Shown: in pieces, positions 1 to 11,221 of the stretch
Layout of the letters: each line of letters starts with the position of its first letter
How positions within the stretch are numbered: position 1 is the stretch's first letter
NCBI RefSeq assembly: GCF_029953265.1
Contig: NZ_JASBAO010000001.1
Span: forward strand, 1,116,001 to 1,180,000
DNA: 64,000 bases
Source: Commensalibacter oyaizuii
GTDB lineage: Bacteria > Pseudomonadota > Alphaproteobacteria > Acetobacterales > Acetobacteraceae
Reading direction: 5' to 3'
Program-made: the position numbers and the translations under genes
The notes under the pieces: model-generated
Databases searched by the model: none
What the model saw: only the letters and a program-made list of their open reading frames with translations
Told to the model about the DNA's origin: nothing

Positions 1-62
1 TCTTTTTGCAACTCGTCTAAGATTAACCAGTCAATTTTATCAAGTTCTACTAATTGTGCCAT
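1..62 (-). CDS. Lrp/AsnC family transcriptional regulator (N-terminal fragment)
   Basis: Only the first 20 codons lie in the window; the gene runs off the left edge. The reading on the minus strand starts at the ATG at 62-60 and gives MAQLVELDKIDWLILDELQK. The segment LDxIDxxILxELQ is the classic first helix of the winged-helix DNA-binding domain of Lrp/AsnC proteins, which sense amino acids and control metabolism. The gene is divergent from trxB with about 135 bases between them, and an Lrp gene next to trxB is a common alphaproteobacterial arrangement. The family call is fairly safe; the ligand and targets cannot be judged from this fragment. Confidence 0.75.
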   Translation of the reverse strand, partial: MAQLVELDKIDWLILDELQK

Positions 63-197
63 ATGATTGTTATCCGCTCAACGCTTTGAATATACTTCTA
101 TCAATATTATTGTTAAATAATAGTCTTCTTTTTATATAATAGACAACTTATATATAATTTTTGAAAAGTCACTACGATAAAAATCGGAACAGCTATT

Positions 198-1157
198 ATG
201 ACAGAAACTTTTTTTACGGATTTGCTGATTATCGGTGCAGGTCCAGCAGGATATACGGCCGCAATTTATGGGGCAAGAGCCAACCTAAAACCTACATTAT
301 TGACGGGTTTGCAACCTGGTGGGCAATTAACTATTACAAATGATGTGGAAAATTATCCAGGATTTGCAGAAGCCATTCAAGGTCCATGGCTTATGGAACA
401 AATGGCAAGCCAAGCCAAGAATGTTGGTGCAAATATCGTCATGGATAGTATTGCTGAATGTTCTTTGTTAAACCCTTCTAAAGATGATGGATATTTTACC
501 TTTCACACAGACTTGGGCAATATTTACAAAGCGCGCACAGCAATCATTGCGACAGGTGCACAAGCGCGTTGGCTTGGCTTAGAAGCGGAAGAACGCTTGC
601 AAGGTTATGGTGTTTCTGCTTGTGCTACGTGTGATGGTTTCTTTTATCGCGGTAAAAAAGTTGCCGTTATCGGAGGGGGAAATACAGCTGTAGAAGAGGC
701 TTTGTACTTAACAAATCATGCCTCTCACGTTACTTTAATTCATCGCCGTGACTCTTTACGTGCAGAGAAGATTCAACAGGATCGACTGCTGGCAAACCCC
801 AAAATCTCTGTCATTTGGGATACTGTCGTAGAGGATATCCTTTCTGGTGGTAATCCTGCTGCTGTCACAAGTCTTGCATTAAAAAATGTAAAAACTAACG
901 AAACCTCTACTCTTGAAATTGATGGGGTGTTCATTGCCATTGGTCATACACCCAATACATCCTTTTTTAAGAATCAAATACAGCTAGATGATGAAGGGTA
1001 TATTATTACTACCCCAGGAACACCTAATACATCCATTCCTGGAATTTTTGCGGCGGGTGATGTACAAGATAAACATTATCGTCAAGCCATCACGGCTGCT
1101 GGGTCAGGTTGTATGGCCGCATTAGAAGCCGAACGTTATATTGCGTCTATGAAATAA
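198..1157 (+). CDS. trxB: Thioredoxin-disulfide reductase
   Basis: A cytoplasmic flavoprotein that uses NADPH to reduce thioredoxin. The 319-residue length is normal for the low-molecular-weight bacterial enzyme. The FAD-binding GxGPAG glycine motif is at residues 13-18, the redox-active CATC motif at 142-145 and the NADPH-binding GGGNTAVEE stretch near 159-167. The C-terminal GIFAAGDV motif binds FAD. The ATG at 198 is chosen because the GAGPAG motif then sits at the usual distance from the N-terminus, although the ribosome binding site is weak. The gene is transcribed away from the Lrp-type gene to its left and converges with manC, with a shared hairpin between them. Thioredoxin feeds ribonucleotide reductase and oxidative stress repair. 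Confidence 0.96.
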   Translation: MTETFFTDLLIIGAGPAGYTAAIYGARANLKPTLLTGLQPGGQLTITNDVENYPGFAEAIQGPWLMEQMASQAKNVGANIVMDSIAECSLLNPSKDDGYFTFHTDLGNIYKARTAIIATGAQARWLGLEAEERLQGYGVSACATCDGFFYRGKKVAVIGGGNTAVEEALYLTNHASHVTLIHRRDSLRAEKIQQDRLLANPKISVIWDTVVEDILSGGNPAAVTSLALKNVKTNETSTLEIDGVFIAIGHTPNTSFFKNQIQLDDEGYIITTPGTPNTSIPGIFAAGDVQDKHYRQAITAAGSGCMAALEAERYIASMK

Positions 1158-1165
1158 AATTACGT

Positions 1166-1193
1166 ATAAAAGTAGGTCTTTACCTACTTTTAT
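1166..1193. terminator. Bidirectional terminator between trxB and manC
   Basis: A perfect 12-base stem (ATAAAAGTAGGT with ACCTACTTTTAT) around a four-base loop fills the gap between the convergent trxB and manC genes. The A and T runs at its feet give a short U tract in either direction. It ends two bases before the manC stop codon. Confidence 0.75.
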
Positions 1194-1194
1194 G

Positions 1195-2631
1195 TCAATC
1201 TAAACGGTTGTATGTATCTTCTAAACGAACGATATCATCTTCTGCCAAATAAGACCCTGATTGGATTTCAATAACTACTAAAGGAATACATCCAGGATTC
1301 TTTAAACGATGCAAGGTACCAAGAGGTAGATATACACTCTCATTTTCTTGAACCAAAATGACCTCATCCCCTCTTGTAACTTCGGCGACCCCAGAGACAA
1401 CAACCCAATGTTCAGAACGATGATAATGCTTTTGTAAAGAGAGCTGAGCACCAACACTGACTACCAGCTGCTTAACTTGAAAACGATGTCCGCTGGCTAA
1501 CGTTTCATAATATCCCCAGGGGCGATAACATCGATTATGGGCAAATGCCTCTTTTTGATTGGCTGCTAGCAACTTTTCTACGATCTTTTTGACATCTTGG
1601 GATTTGCTGCGGTGCGTTACTAAAACAGCATCACCTGTCACTACGACAACCACATCATCCAATCCATTTACGGCAGTGACAACATCTTCAGATCGCACGT
1701 AACTGTTATGGGTATTTTCCAAAAAGACCTTCCCCATAGATACATTGCCCTGTTCATCCTTATTACTGATATCCCACAAACCGTCCCAGCTGCCTATGTC
1801 TGACCACGTTAAGTCAGCAGCAATCACAGCCATATGTTCAGTTTTTTCAGCAATAGCATAATCAATTGAAATATCGGGAACCTTAATAAAATCTTCTAGA
1901 TGAATTCGTTCAAAACACAGGTCGGTTTTGCGACGATCTATAGCAGTTTTTACTGACGACAATAATTCGGGTGTATGTAATTGCATTTCTTGCAGCATGG
2001 TTTCAGCCATGAATACAAACATACCCGAATTCCAAAGATACCGCCCTGAAGCAATCATTTGAGAGGCCATCTGAAGATTTGGTTTTTCAGTAAAAGCCTT
2101 TACCTCGAACCCATGACGACTATGATCAATTTTATTACCTTTTTCAATATAACCATACCCAGTCTCTGGCCGAGTTGGCTGAATACCAAAGGTAATGATC
2201 TTCTTTTTCTTTGCTAAAATTGCTGCTTCTTGAACGAAATCAACTAGTTTTTGCGTTTCTGTAACAACGGCATCAGCAGCCATCACCCACAATGTATGGT
2301 TTGGATTTTTTTCAGCAACCAGTAAACTTGCCGCTGCAATAGCAGGGGCGGAATTCCTTCCAATAGGTTCTAATAAAATCTGGGCTTCTTCAATACCGAT
2401 TTCGCGTAACTGTTCCGCAATCAAAAAACGGTGATCGTTATTACAAACGATGATCGGGTCTGTAAACATAGACCCGATTCCCCGTAATACAGTATCTTGA
2501 AGCATTGACCGTTCTGTTAAAAGCGGCCATAATTGTTTTGGAAAACTTGCACGGGATACGGGCCACAATCGGCTTCCAGTTCCACCGGATAAAATCACCG
2601 GAACAACCTTACATATTTCTGCCCCGCTCAT
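1195..2631 (-). CDS. manC: Mannose-1-phosphate guanylyltransferase / mannose-6-phosphate isomerase
   Basis: A bifunctional type II enzyme (also called cpsB, xanB or algA) of 478 residues. The N-terminal nucleotidyltransferase domain makes GDP-mannose; its GTP-binding signature is SGGTGSRLWPVSR at about residues 14-26, followed by PKQLW. The C-terminal cupin domain, from about residue 360, begins with RPWGYYE and holds the metal-binding QKHYHRSEHW stretch of phosphomannose isomerase. GDP-mannose feeds exopolysaccharide and LPS sugars such as fucose or rhamnose. It lies 20 bases downstream of ihfB and may be read with sppA and ihfB, although no functional link is obvious. No polysaccharide cluster is next to it, so the end product cannot be told. 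Confidence 0.94.
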   Translation of the reverse strand: MSGAEICKVVPVILSGGTGSRLWPVSRASFPKQLWPLLTERSMLQDTVLRGIGSMFTDPIIVCNNDHRFLIAEQLREIGIEEAQILLEPIGRNSAPAIAAASLLVAEKNPNHTLWVMAADAVVTETQKLVDFVQEAAILAKKKKIITFGIQPTRPETGYGYIEKGNKIDHSRHGFEVKAFTEKPNLQMASQMIASGRYLWNSGMFVFMAETMLQEMQLHTPELLSSVKTAIDRRKTDLCFERIHLEDFIKVPDISIDYAIAEKTEHMAVIAADLTWSDIGSWDGLWDISNKDEQGNVSMGKVFLENTHNSYVRSEDVVTAVNGLDDVVVVVTGDAVLVTHRSKSQDVKKIVEKLLAANQKEAFAHNRCYRPWGYYETLASGHRFQVKQLVVSVGAQLSLQKHYHRSEHWVVVSGVAEVTRGDEVILVQENESVYLPLGTLHRLKNPGCIPLVVIEIQSGSYLAEDDIVRLEDTYNRLD

Positions 2632-2651
2632 ACCGTATCCCCTGCTTTATA

Positions 2652-2945
2652 TTATTTATCCGTTAACTGTTGATTAGCGCGTTGTCTTAGCTCTTTACCT
2701 GTTTTGAAAAACGGAACATATTTTTCTTCTACATCCACAGGATCACCCGTTCTTGGATTGCGTCCTGTTCTAGCCTTACGATTTTTAACAAAAAAAGCAC
2801 CAAAACCACGTAATTCAACTCTGCCTCCTTTTGCTAAAGAGGATTCAATTTCGTCAAATATCGTTGAAACGATCAAGTCAATGTCTTTTAATAGTAAATT
2901 AGGATGCGCTGCCGCAATCTCTAAAATAAGTTCAGATTTAGTCAT
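2652..2945 (-). CDS. ihfB: Integration host factor subunit beta
   Basis: A 97-residue HU/IHF-family DNA-bending protein. It pairs with IhfA (not in this window) to bend DNA sharply at specific sites in replication, recombination and promoter control. The family signature [21 protein letters not shown] spans about residues 47-67 and includes the proline that intercalates into DNA. The spacing [11 protein letters not shown] is more typical of the beta subunit than of HU. It sits 34 bases downstream of sppA on the same strand, an order (sppA-ihfB) found in many proteobacteria. Confidence 0.93.
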   Translation of the reverse strand: MTKSELILEIAAAHPNLLLKDIDLIVSTIFDEIESSLAKGGRVELRGFGAFFVKNRKARTGRNPRTGDPVDVEEKYVPFFKTGKELRQRANQQLTDK

Positions 2946-2979
2946 TTATAATACTCAATACAATTTAATTTTGGTTTTT

Positions 2980-3918
2980 CTATGGTTGCCAGATTGCTAC
3001 GGCACCACCAAGATGAAGACGGTCTTTATAAAGAATTTGCTGTATTACACTGTCTACAGAAACCCCAAGAGTTTCACCAAGAAAGCGTGCAAACCACTTT
3101 TTAGGTTGGTCACTTTTTAATTCGATAACTTTGATATTCTTAGGCAAATGATTTGATGTAATCAACCAATATTTTGCGTCTTTTTCAGTACCAATTTGAT
3201 CTACTAACCCTAACTTTACCGCTTGTTGTCCCGTATAAGGACGACCATCACCAAGCTCTTTGACTTTAGCAATATCCATGTGTCGTCCCTGTGCGACCAT
3301 ATTCACAAACTGATCATAAAAATCAGTAATTAGCCCTTGTAACATTTCACGACCTGCAGGGGATAAAGGCTTAACCATTGAAGGTTGCCCCTTTAATGGG
3401 CCAGAAACCAATTGATCAACATTAACACCGACTTTATCCAATAGACCTGAGATATCAGGTGTTTGCATAATAACTCCAATCGACCCTGTCAGTGTTGAAT
3501 TTAAAGCAAAAATACGTTTTGCCGGCACAGAAATCATGTATCCAGCTGATGCAGCAACCCCGCCCATACTAACGACAACAGGTTTCTTTTTTGCAAAACG
3601 TAAAATTGCATCGTGTAATTGCTCACCCCCCGTAACGGCGCCACCAGGGCTATTCACATATAAAATCATGCCTTTTACAGATTTATTATCTAAAGCCTTA
3701 TCAATTAATTGAACTTGCTTAGAAACATCTGAGGAAATAACCCCTTCAATCTTCATTTTTACCAAATGATCACTAAGGTTATTCATCTTAGAAGACATGG
3801 TTGTAGCTAATATCGGTACAATCGAGAGCACAAAAATAACAATGGCAAAGCAGCGCCATAAAATAAGCTTACGCCGCATCTTTTGACGTTCTAATAATAT
3901 ATCGCTTTCTAATTGCAT
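2980..3918 (-). CDS. sppA: Signal peptide peptidase SppA, short (36K) type
   Basis: A membrane-bound serine protease of family S49 that degrades signal peptides left after secretion. At 312 residues it is the short, single-domain type. One membrane segment lies at about residues 18-40. The likely nucleophile is Ser124 in GGVAASAG, and the likely general base is Lys176 in SGPLKGQ, the Ser/Lys dyad expected of the family. NSPGG at 89-93 is the ClpP-fold oxyanion loop. It is the first gene of a probable sppA-ihfB run. Homologues are sometimes annotated as S49 peptidase or SohB; the dyad and length favour SppA. Confidence 0.92.
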   Translation of the reverse strand: MQLESDILLERQKMRRKLILWRCFAIVIFVLSIVPILATTMSSKMNNLSDHLVKMKIEGVISSDVSKQVQLIDKALDNKSVKGMILYVNSPGGAVTGGEQLHDAILRFAKKKPVVVSMGGVAASAGYMISVPAKRIFALNSTLTGSIGVIMQTPDISGLLDKVGVNVDQLVSGPLKGQPSMVKPLSPAGREMLQGLITDFYDQFVNMVAQGRHMDIAKVKELGDGRPYTGQQAVKLGLVDQIGTEKDAKYWLITSNHLPKNIKVIELKSDQPKKWFARFLGETLGVSVDSVIQQILYKDRLHLGGAVAIWQP

Positions 3919-4042
3919 CTAACCTTAGCCTTAAGAATAAAAGTATTTATGTGAAACAAAATACTAATTTATAGTAGGTGTGATATACTTCGTCAAAATA
4001 TATTCTTCTTAATTGATATTAAACAGTATTTGTTACCGTCAA

Positions 4043-4492
4043 TTATTCTTCTTTACGGCCACGACGAAAACGGCCTTCGGCCTTACTATTTACGACATTC
4101 TTACGACCAAGACCGATCTCACGTGCTAAACTCGAACGACGTTCAGCATAATTTGGCGCTACCATTGGATAATCGGGGGGCAGATTCCAGCGTTCACGAT
4201 ATTGTTCTGGTGTTAATCCATAAGCACTTTGAATATGTCTTTTCAACATTTTCAACTTCTTACCATCTTCCAAGCAGATGATATAATCAGGAAAAACAGA
4301 GCGTTTCACAGGGACCACAGGTTGTAGTTTTTCTGTTTCTGCACCATTCTTTTCTATAGAGGTTAATGTTTGGTGAACTTGACGAATTAATTCTGGTAAT
4401 TGATCCGTATTTACTGTGTTATTAGAAAGATGCGATGATACAACCTTCACCGTCAATTCTAATAGCGACAATTTCTTTTCTTCTAATTCCAT
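4043..4492 (-). CDS. mucR: MucR/Ros family transcriptional regulator
   Basis: A 149-residue DNA-binding protein of the Ros/MucR family, which represses many genes in alphaproteobacteria, including exopolysaccharide, motility and cell-cycle targets. The zinc-finger-like domain spans about residues 70-125 with CLEDGKKLKMLKRH followed by the family block LTPEQYRERWNLPPDYPMVAPNYAERRS. Only Cys73 and His86 of the four classical ligands are in place; the later histidines of Ros are replaced by Ala90 and Tyr91. Some MucR relatives are known to fold without zinc, so this is probably functional. The N-terminal 50 residues would form the oligomerisation region. The C-terminal tail is rich in Arg and Lys. 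Confidence 0.9.
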   Translation of the reverse strand: MELEEKKLSLLELTVKVVSSHLSNNTVNTDQLPELIRQVHQTLTSIEKNGAETEKLQPVVPVKRSVFPDYIICLEDGKKLKMLKRHIQSAYGLTPEQYRERWNLPPDYPMVAPNYAERRSSLAREIGLGRKNVVNSKAEGRFRRGRKEE

Positions 4493-4770
4493 TGTTATTT
4501 ATCCAAAAGCCATACTAAATACTTTAATTTACAAGACTAAAAACAAAAATATATAATAAATATTATTTTACAAGATAATTTTATAAATATTTACTCTACC
4601 CAAAGCAAGAAACCTTATAAAATTCCCAAAATTTGTACAAAGAAATAAATAGCTTTATTTTATTAGCTTATACAAATTTCTTTGTTGAAAAGGTTTACTG
4701 TCGACAGTGTTCTTGAAATATTATACCATTAGTTCAATAACAATTTGATACAATTATAAAGCATATTCAC

Positions 4771-4902
4771 ATGACGACGAGATTTAAAATAATCTATATA
4801 TTGTTTCCTCTATCCTTACTATGCTTATCAAATTGTACACAAACAACTAACAACCATATTAAAGGCCCCTACATGCAAATTGGTTCAGGAGGCCAAAAGT
4901 AA
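4771..4902 (+). CDS. Putative small lipoprotein, 43 residues
   Basis: A short open reading frame in an otherwise gene-free AT-rich stretch. It begins MTTRFKIIYILFPLSLLCLS, a positively charged start followed by a hydrophobic core, and runs into Asn-Cys at residues 21-22. LSNC resembles a lipobox, though Asn just before Cys is unusual. The mature part would be only 22 residues, polar, and contains KGPY and a Gly-rich end. I do not recognise a family; the KGPY segment faintly recalls the small LptM-type lipoproteins, but that is a guess. An A/T-rich stretch with TTGATA and TATAAA lies just upstream. It could also be chance. Confidence 0.45.
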   Translation: MTTRFKIIYILFPLSLLCLSNCTQTTNNHIKGPYMQIGSGGQK

Positions 4903-5169
4903 ATATTCAAATATTTGAGATTTTAATATTTACCAAATGGCATCGTTGTTCTTAAATTGCATAATAGATAATGCAAAAAAGCTTTATCTAAACTTTTTTA
5001 ATATTTCAAGAGAATATTTTTTTTCAAAATCCTACACAAATCCTGCTATATCTTAATTTGTTGTTCTAAATTTTTGAAAATATTACTTAAATAAACCAAA
5101 CAAGTTTATTTGCAAAATGCATTTTATACAAAATCGAATTAAATTTGATATCGACATTAAATTAATCTA

Positions 5170-5260
<91 letters not shown>

Positions 5261-5377
5261 CGAAATCTAGGTCTATAATTTCTTATATATTAAAGCTGAA
5301 TCTTTAGTTTAATCAAGTTGGTTTATCTATTATTATTCTATTACGTTAAAAATCCCTATAAATGATAGAGTTAATTA

Positions 5378-5407
5378 TTGACTCTTCTGGTAAAAAATAG
5401 ATATAAG
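5378..5407 (+). promoter_or_regulatory. Probable sigma70 promoter of rplU-rpmA
   Basis: TTGACT at 5378-5383 and TATAAG at 5402-5407 are 18 bases apart, close to the housekeeping consensus. Transcription would start near 5414 and leave a 5' leader of about 110 bases before rplU. I saw no clear attenuator hairpin in the leader. Confidence 0.45.
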
Positions 5408-5524
5408 TCAAAATTCTAATAATCATGCTTTGTTGATATTTATCCATGCAAAGCCAATATTAAAAAAAGAAACTCTGTTAATAATCATTTATAACAAGAG
5501 TTTGCAAGATATAGAGAGTTTACA

Positions 5525-5839
5525 ATGTTTGCAATTATCCGCACTGGTGGAAAACAATATCGCGTTACACCTGATATGGTACTAAAAGTTGAAAAACTTG
5601 ATGTAGAAGCAGGAAATACCGTCACTTTTTCTGAAGTTTTAGCTGTAGGAAAAGATGGAGCCAACACAATTGGGGCCCCACTTGTACAAGGCGCTTCTGT
5701 AAAAGCAACCGTGATCGCCCAAGACCGTTTGAAAAAAGTAATTATCTTTAAAAAACGTCGTCGTCAAAATAGCCGCCGTAAAAACGGACATCGTCAACCT
5801 GTAACTGTTTTGCGCATTACCGAAATTAATGCTGCTTAA
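5525..5839 (+). CDS. rplU: 50S ribosomal protein L21
   Basis: A 104-residue large-subunit protein that binds 23S rRNA. It starts with the signature [14 protein letters not shown], and the C-terminal basic segment [23 protein letters not shown] is the rRNA-binding family motif. The ATG at 5525 begins the conserved sequence directly. It is followed 43 bases later by rpmA and then obgE, the conserved bacterial order rplU-rpmA-obgE. Confidence 0.98.
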   Translation: MFAIIRTGGKQYRVTPDMVLKVEKLDVEAGNTVTFSEVLAVGKDGANTIGAPLVQGASVKATVIAQDRLKKVIIFKKRRRQNSRRKNGHRQPVTVLRITEINAA

Positions 5840-5882
5840 TTAATATCGCCAAACAATCATACTAAAAGACAGGAGATAAATC

Positions 5883-6152
5883 ATGGCACATAAAAAAGCC
5901 GGCGGATCCTCTAGAAACGGACGCGATACAGAAGGTCGTCGTCTAGGTGTTAAAAAATTTGGTGGACAAAGTGTCATTGCTGGCAACATCATTGTTCGTC
6001 AACGTGGTACAAAAATTAAACCAGGCCGAAACGTTGGTCTAGGTCGTGACCACACAATTTTTGCCCTTATTGATGGTAACGTACGCTTTGAAAGCCGTGC
6101 TAAAGGAAATGTACTCGTTTCTGTTGAAGCACTAAGCAACGCTGCTGAATAA
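5883..6152 (+). CDS. rpmA: 50S ribosomal protein L27
   Basis: An 89-residue protein whose N-terminal tail reaches the peptidyl transferase centre. It starts [20 protein letters not shown] and includes the family block [18 protein letters not shown]. There is no Firmicutes-type cleavable leader, as expected for a proteobacterium. A good ribosome binding site (AGGAG) lies seven bases before the ATG. A strong hairpin follows the gene and separates it, at least in part, from obgE. Confidence 0.98.
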   Translation: MAHKKAGGSSRNGRDTEGRRLGVKKFGGQSVIAGNIIVRQRGTKIKPGRNVGLGRDHTIFALIDGNVRFESRAKGNVLVSVEALSNAAE

Positions 6153-6192
6153 GGTATCACTGTACCGTTAAGGTCTTTGTTATTCAATAAAG

Positions 6193-6219
6193 GGTCGATT
6201 CATATGAATCGACCTTTTT
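6193..6219 (+). terminator. Rho-independent terminator after rpmA
   Basis: A perfect palindrome GGTCGATTCAT/ATGAATCGACC at 6193-6214 is followed at once by five T. It lies 41 bases after rpmA and 23 bases before obgE, so it probably lowers rather than abolishes read-through into obgE-proB. Confidence 0.85.
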
Positions 6220-6238
6220 CATTTTAAGGTATAATTAA

Positions 6239-8398
<2,160 letters not shown>

Positions 8399-8424
<26 letters not shown>

Positions 8425-9079
8425 GCTCGGCCCGACGGCGCCCCCCCGTATCTTCCTGTCTTTCCTCTTTAACGGGCGCAGAGGGGGGATCATACAACTG
8501 CTCATCACGTCGAACAGATGCCATGATACGTTGATCCCGATTCCCCGTTGGCATTGGTGAAGGCTGTTTAGCATCTCGTGTGAAAACTGTCGAGTTAGCA
8601 TGAGACTGACGAGGTGTAGGCACGGTTTGTTCTTGAGCATCATTCATATCATTTTGCGATGACATTTCAGGTGAACTAGAGCGTGATAATACCACTTTGC
8701 TAGCTATATTTTCTTCTTGCTTTGGGGGATCAAAGCGAGTTTGACGACTTCTTGGTGGGACAGGAGGATAATAATGTTCTGTATTTGATGTTGGTTTGTC
8801 CCGTAATTTATCATTATCTGAATGATAGGATTCTGTCTCGCCAGTTTGAATAGGTTGTAATTTAAATTCCATCCGGTCCCGACCATCTGGCATCCGTTTC
8901 AGCAATACACGCAATTGTGCCTGTATGTCCTCCATCTGGTGATCTATATACGTCAAACGGCTTTTTACCCCAAATACAGAAAAAGGCATCAGTAAAAAGC
9001 AAATACCAAAAATAACAATGATCCCAACAATTGTTAATTGTAACCACCACGGAATCCACTCTGGAAAAAAAAGCGCCAT
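8399..9079 (-). CDS. Membrane-anchored protein of unknown function, disordered tail
   Basis: I do not recognise this 226-residue protein. One strong membrane segment lies at residues 10-33 (LQLTIVGIIVIFGICFLLMPFSVFG), followed by a short, probably coiled-coil region (residues 40-65, RLTYIDHQMEDIQAQLRVLL). The rest is polar and low in complexity, rich in Pro, Ser, Gln and Arg, and likely disordered. This layout is seen in small envelope scaffold proteins but does not define a role. The stop codon lies inside the 3' end of proB on the opposite strand, a 26-base convergent overlap. A GapR-like gene lies 126 bases upstream on the same strand. Confidence 0.75.
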
Positions 9080-9205
9080 AAACCTATCCAGCCACTAACT
9101 TAATAAAACATTGAAAAATAAAGCCAAGAACTCAATTAGTTTCAACTATCCCTGACTTTTTATGAATTTGCAAATTCAGGCAGCTTTGATCAAGCCATAT
9201 TAATC

Positions 9206-9466
9206 TTACATGCCAAGAGCGCGACGATAAACATCAAATAATGTTTCTTGTTCTTCAACTTCGGAAGGCTCTTTTTTGCGCGCACTGATAACACGACGAA
9301 TGACAGGAACGTCAAAGCCTGCTGACTTAGCTTCAGCATAGATATCTTTGATATCATTAGCCAGTCCTTTACGTTCCTCTTCTAAACGTTCAATACGTTC
9401 GATAATACTGCGTAAACGGTCTGCTGCAACACCACCGACTTCTGTTGTATTTTCTAAATCACTCAA
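9206..9466 (-). CDS. DUF2312 / GapR-like nucleoid protein
   Basis: An 86-residue protein of the DUF2312 family, typified by Caulobacter GapR. GapR binds overtwisted AT-rich DNA ahead of replication forks and helps topoisomerases. The family sequence is clear: RLRSIIERIERLEEERKGLA forms a long helix, followed by DIKDIYAEAKSAGFDVPVIRRVISARK. No other domain is present and the length is normal. The start at 9466 leaves a 12-residue non-conserved N-terminus. Alphaproteobacteria may carry several paralogues, so equivalence to Caulobacter GapR is inferred. Confidence 0.9.
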   Translation of the reverse strand: MSDLENTTEVGGVAADRLRSIIERIERLEEERKGLANDIKDIYAEAKSAGFDVPVIRRVISARKKEPSEVEEQETLFDVYRRALGM

Positions 9467-9742
9467 TTTCTATTCCTATATTTTGTTACTGCATCATACA
9501 ATTGGCTCAGTTATACTATTGCATTACGCAATCTATATTATATGGTCAATTATTTGATAAAAGATTATAGTTATCTTTTATAATTTAAAGTTTGAAAAAG
9601 CAAAATATGATATTAAGGTTAGGTTAAATCATGATAATAAGAAAAAATGCTATGTTCATACTCTATAAACATATATTTTAAATACATTTTATTCCAAACG
9701 ATTATATGATTGAACAAAATAATCTGAAAGGTTAATTTTTTT

Positions 9743-11215
9743 ATGGAACAGCCACAAACCTATCCCCCATTTGATTTTATTATTTTTGGTGCAACTGGGG
9801 ACCTTACGATAAGAAAGCTTATTCCAGCTTTATTTTACCGTTATTTGGATAAGCAAATACCAGCAGAAACACGAATTATAGGTGCGGCTCGTTCAGCTCT
9901 TAATGATAATGATTTTAGAGAACGCGCCCGCGCAGGATTAAATCAATTCGTCCAAGAATCCGATCGCGATCAAGAAAAAATTGAAGCTTTCATTCAACAA
10001 GTTCATTATGTCAGCCTCGATGGCGCCAATGCGAATAGTAACTGGAGCGACCTACAGAATCTTTTAAATGGTGACAAAGGCAATAAAATTCGTATTTTTT
10101 ATTTCGCCACTGCCCCACGCTTATACGGTGATATTTGTGATAATCTATCAGATAAAGGTCTGCTGACAGAAACAACCCGTGTCGTTTTGGAAAAACCTAT
10201 TGGCACTTCGTTAGAAACTGCTCAAGAAATCAACAGACGTGTTGGTAAACATCTGCCCGAAAATCATATTTTCCGTATTGATCATTATTTGGGTAAAGAA
10301 ACCGTTCAAAATATTATTGCCTTGCGATTTGCCAATCCTGTGTTTGAACGGTTGTGGAATTCTGATTCTATTGATTATATCCAAATTACAGCAGCAGAAA
10401 CCGTTGGTGTCGGCAGCCGTGGGGGCTATTACGATGGTGCGGGTGCATTACGTGATATGGTGCAAAATCATTTGCTACAAGTTTTGTGTATGGTGGCAAT
10501 GGATCCCCCCATTTCGTTAAATGCAGATGACTTACGTAATGAAAAATTGAAAGTGTTGCGTTCTCTCAAACCAATGACAGATGAGGATATCCGAACAAAT
10601 ACTGTCAGAGGGCAATATCAAGAGGGCAACAAAAACGGTGAAAAAATCCCAAGCTATCTTGAAGATTTGAAAAAAGACAGCAGCGATACAGAAACATTCA
10701 TCGCTATCAAAGCACAAATTAATACTGCACGATGGAGTGGTGTGCCATTTTACCTTAGAACAGGAAAAAGAATGGCTGAAAAAACAAGTGAAATTGTTAT
10801 TCAATTTAAAAGCTCTACTTGGTCGTTATTCCCTACTTCTCCAGAGCCCAATCGTTTACACATTCGTATCCAACCTGACGAAGGGGTATCTTTGTCATTG
10901 CAAGTTAAAGACCCTAGCAAATCCCATACTAGCTTGCGCAGTACTTTTATTGATATAGATTTCTCACCAACATTCCATATTCGTTATCCAGATTCTTACG
11001 AAGGATTGTTGATGGATGCAGTCAGAGGGGATCCTTTATTATTTATTCGTTGCGATGAGGTTGAGGCTGCATGGCGATGGATTGAACCCATTTTAAATGG
11101 CTGGTCTAAAGGATTAACACCAATGGCTAAGTATAAATCTGGCACATGGGGTCCCAACGAAGCAACTGAATTACTAGCTAAAGATGGTCATCTTTGGCAC
11201 GAAGATATGCCGTAA
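9743..11215 (+). CDS. zwf: Glucose-6-phosphate 1-dehydrogenase
   Basis: Oxidises glucose 6-phosphate to 6-phosphogluconolactone with NAD(P)+, the entry to the oxidative pentose phosphate pathway, the main sugar route in acetic acid bacteria. The 490-residue length is usual. The Rossmann motif FGATGDLTIRKL lies at residues 16-27, and the active-site signature RIDHYLGKE, whose His-Tyr and Lys bind substrate, near 178-186. EKPIGTS precedes it at about residues 151-157. The usual partners pgl, gnd and tal are not adjacent. The downstream gene starts six bases later, suggesting one transcript with the unknown protein and perhaps petA. Confidence 0.97.
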   Translation: MEQPQTYPPFDFIIFGATGDLTIRKLIPALFYRYLDKQIPAETRIIGAARSALNDNDFRERARAGLNQFVQESDRDQEKIEAFIQQVHYVSLDGANANSNWSDLQNLLNGDKGNKIRIFYFATAPRLYGDICDNLSDKGLLTETTRVVLEKPIGTSLETAQEINRRVGKHLPENHIFRIDHYLGKETVQNIIALRFANPVFERLWNSDSIDYIQITAAETVGVGSRGGYYDGAGALRDMVQNHLLQVLCMVAMDPPISLNADDLRNEKLKVLRSLKPMTDEDIRTNTVRGQYQEGNKNGEKIPSYLEDLKKDSSDTETFIAIKAQINTARWSGVPFYLRTGKRMAEKTSEIVIQFKSSTWSLFPTSPEPNRLHIRIQPDEGVSLSLQVKDPSKSHTSLRSTFIDIDFSPTFHIRYPDSYEGLLMDAVRGDPLLFIRCDEVEAAWRWIEPILNGWSKGLTPMAKYKSGTWGPNEATELLAKDGHLWHEDMP

Positions 11216-11221
11216 ATCTGA

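Noticed and set aside
2704-3120. 138-codon plus-strand frame opposite ihfB and sppA
   Set aside because: It is the shadow of two well-supported minus-strand genes and has no conserved features.
5261-5524. Possible r-protein leader regulating rplU
   Set aside because: A promoter and about 110 bases of leader are likely, but I could not draw a convincing conserved hairpin resembling a known L21 leader.
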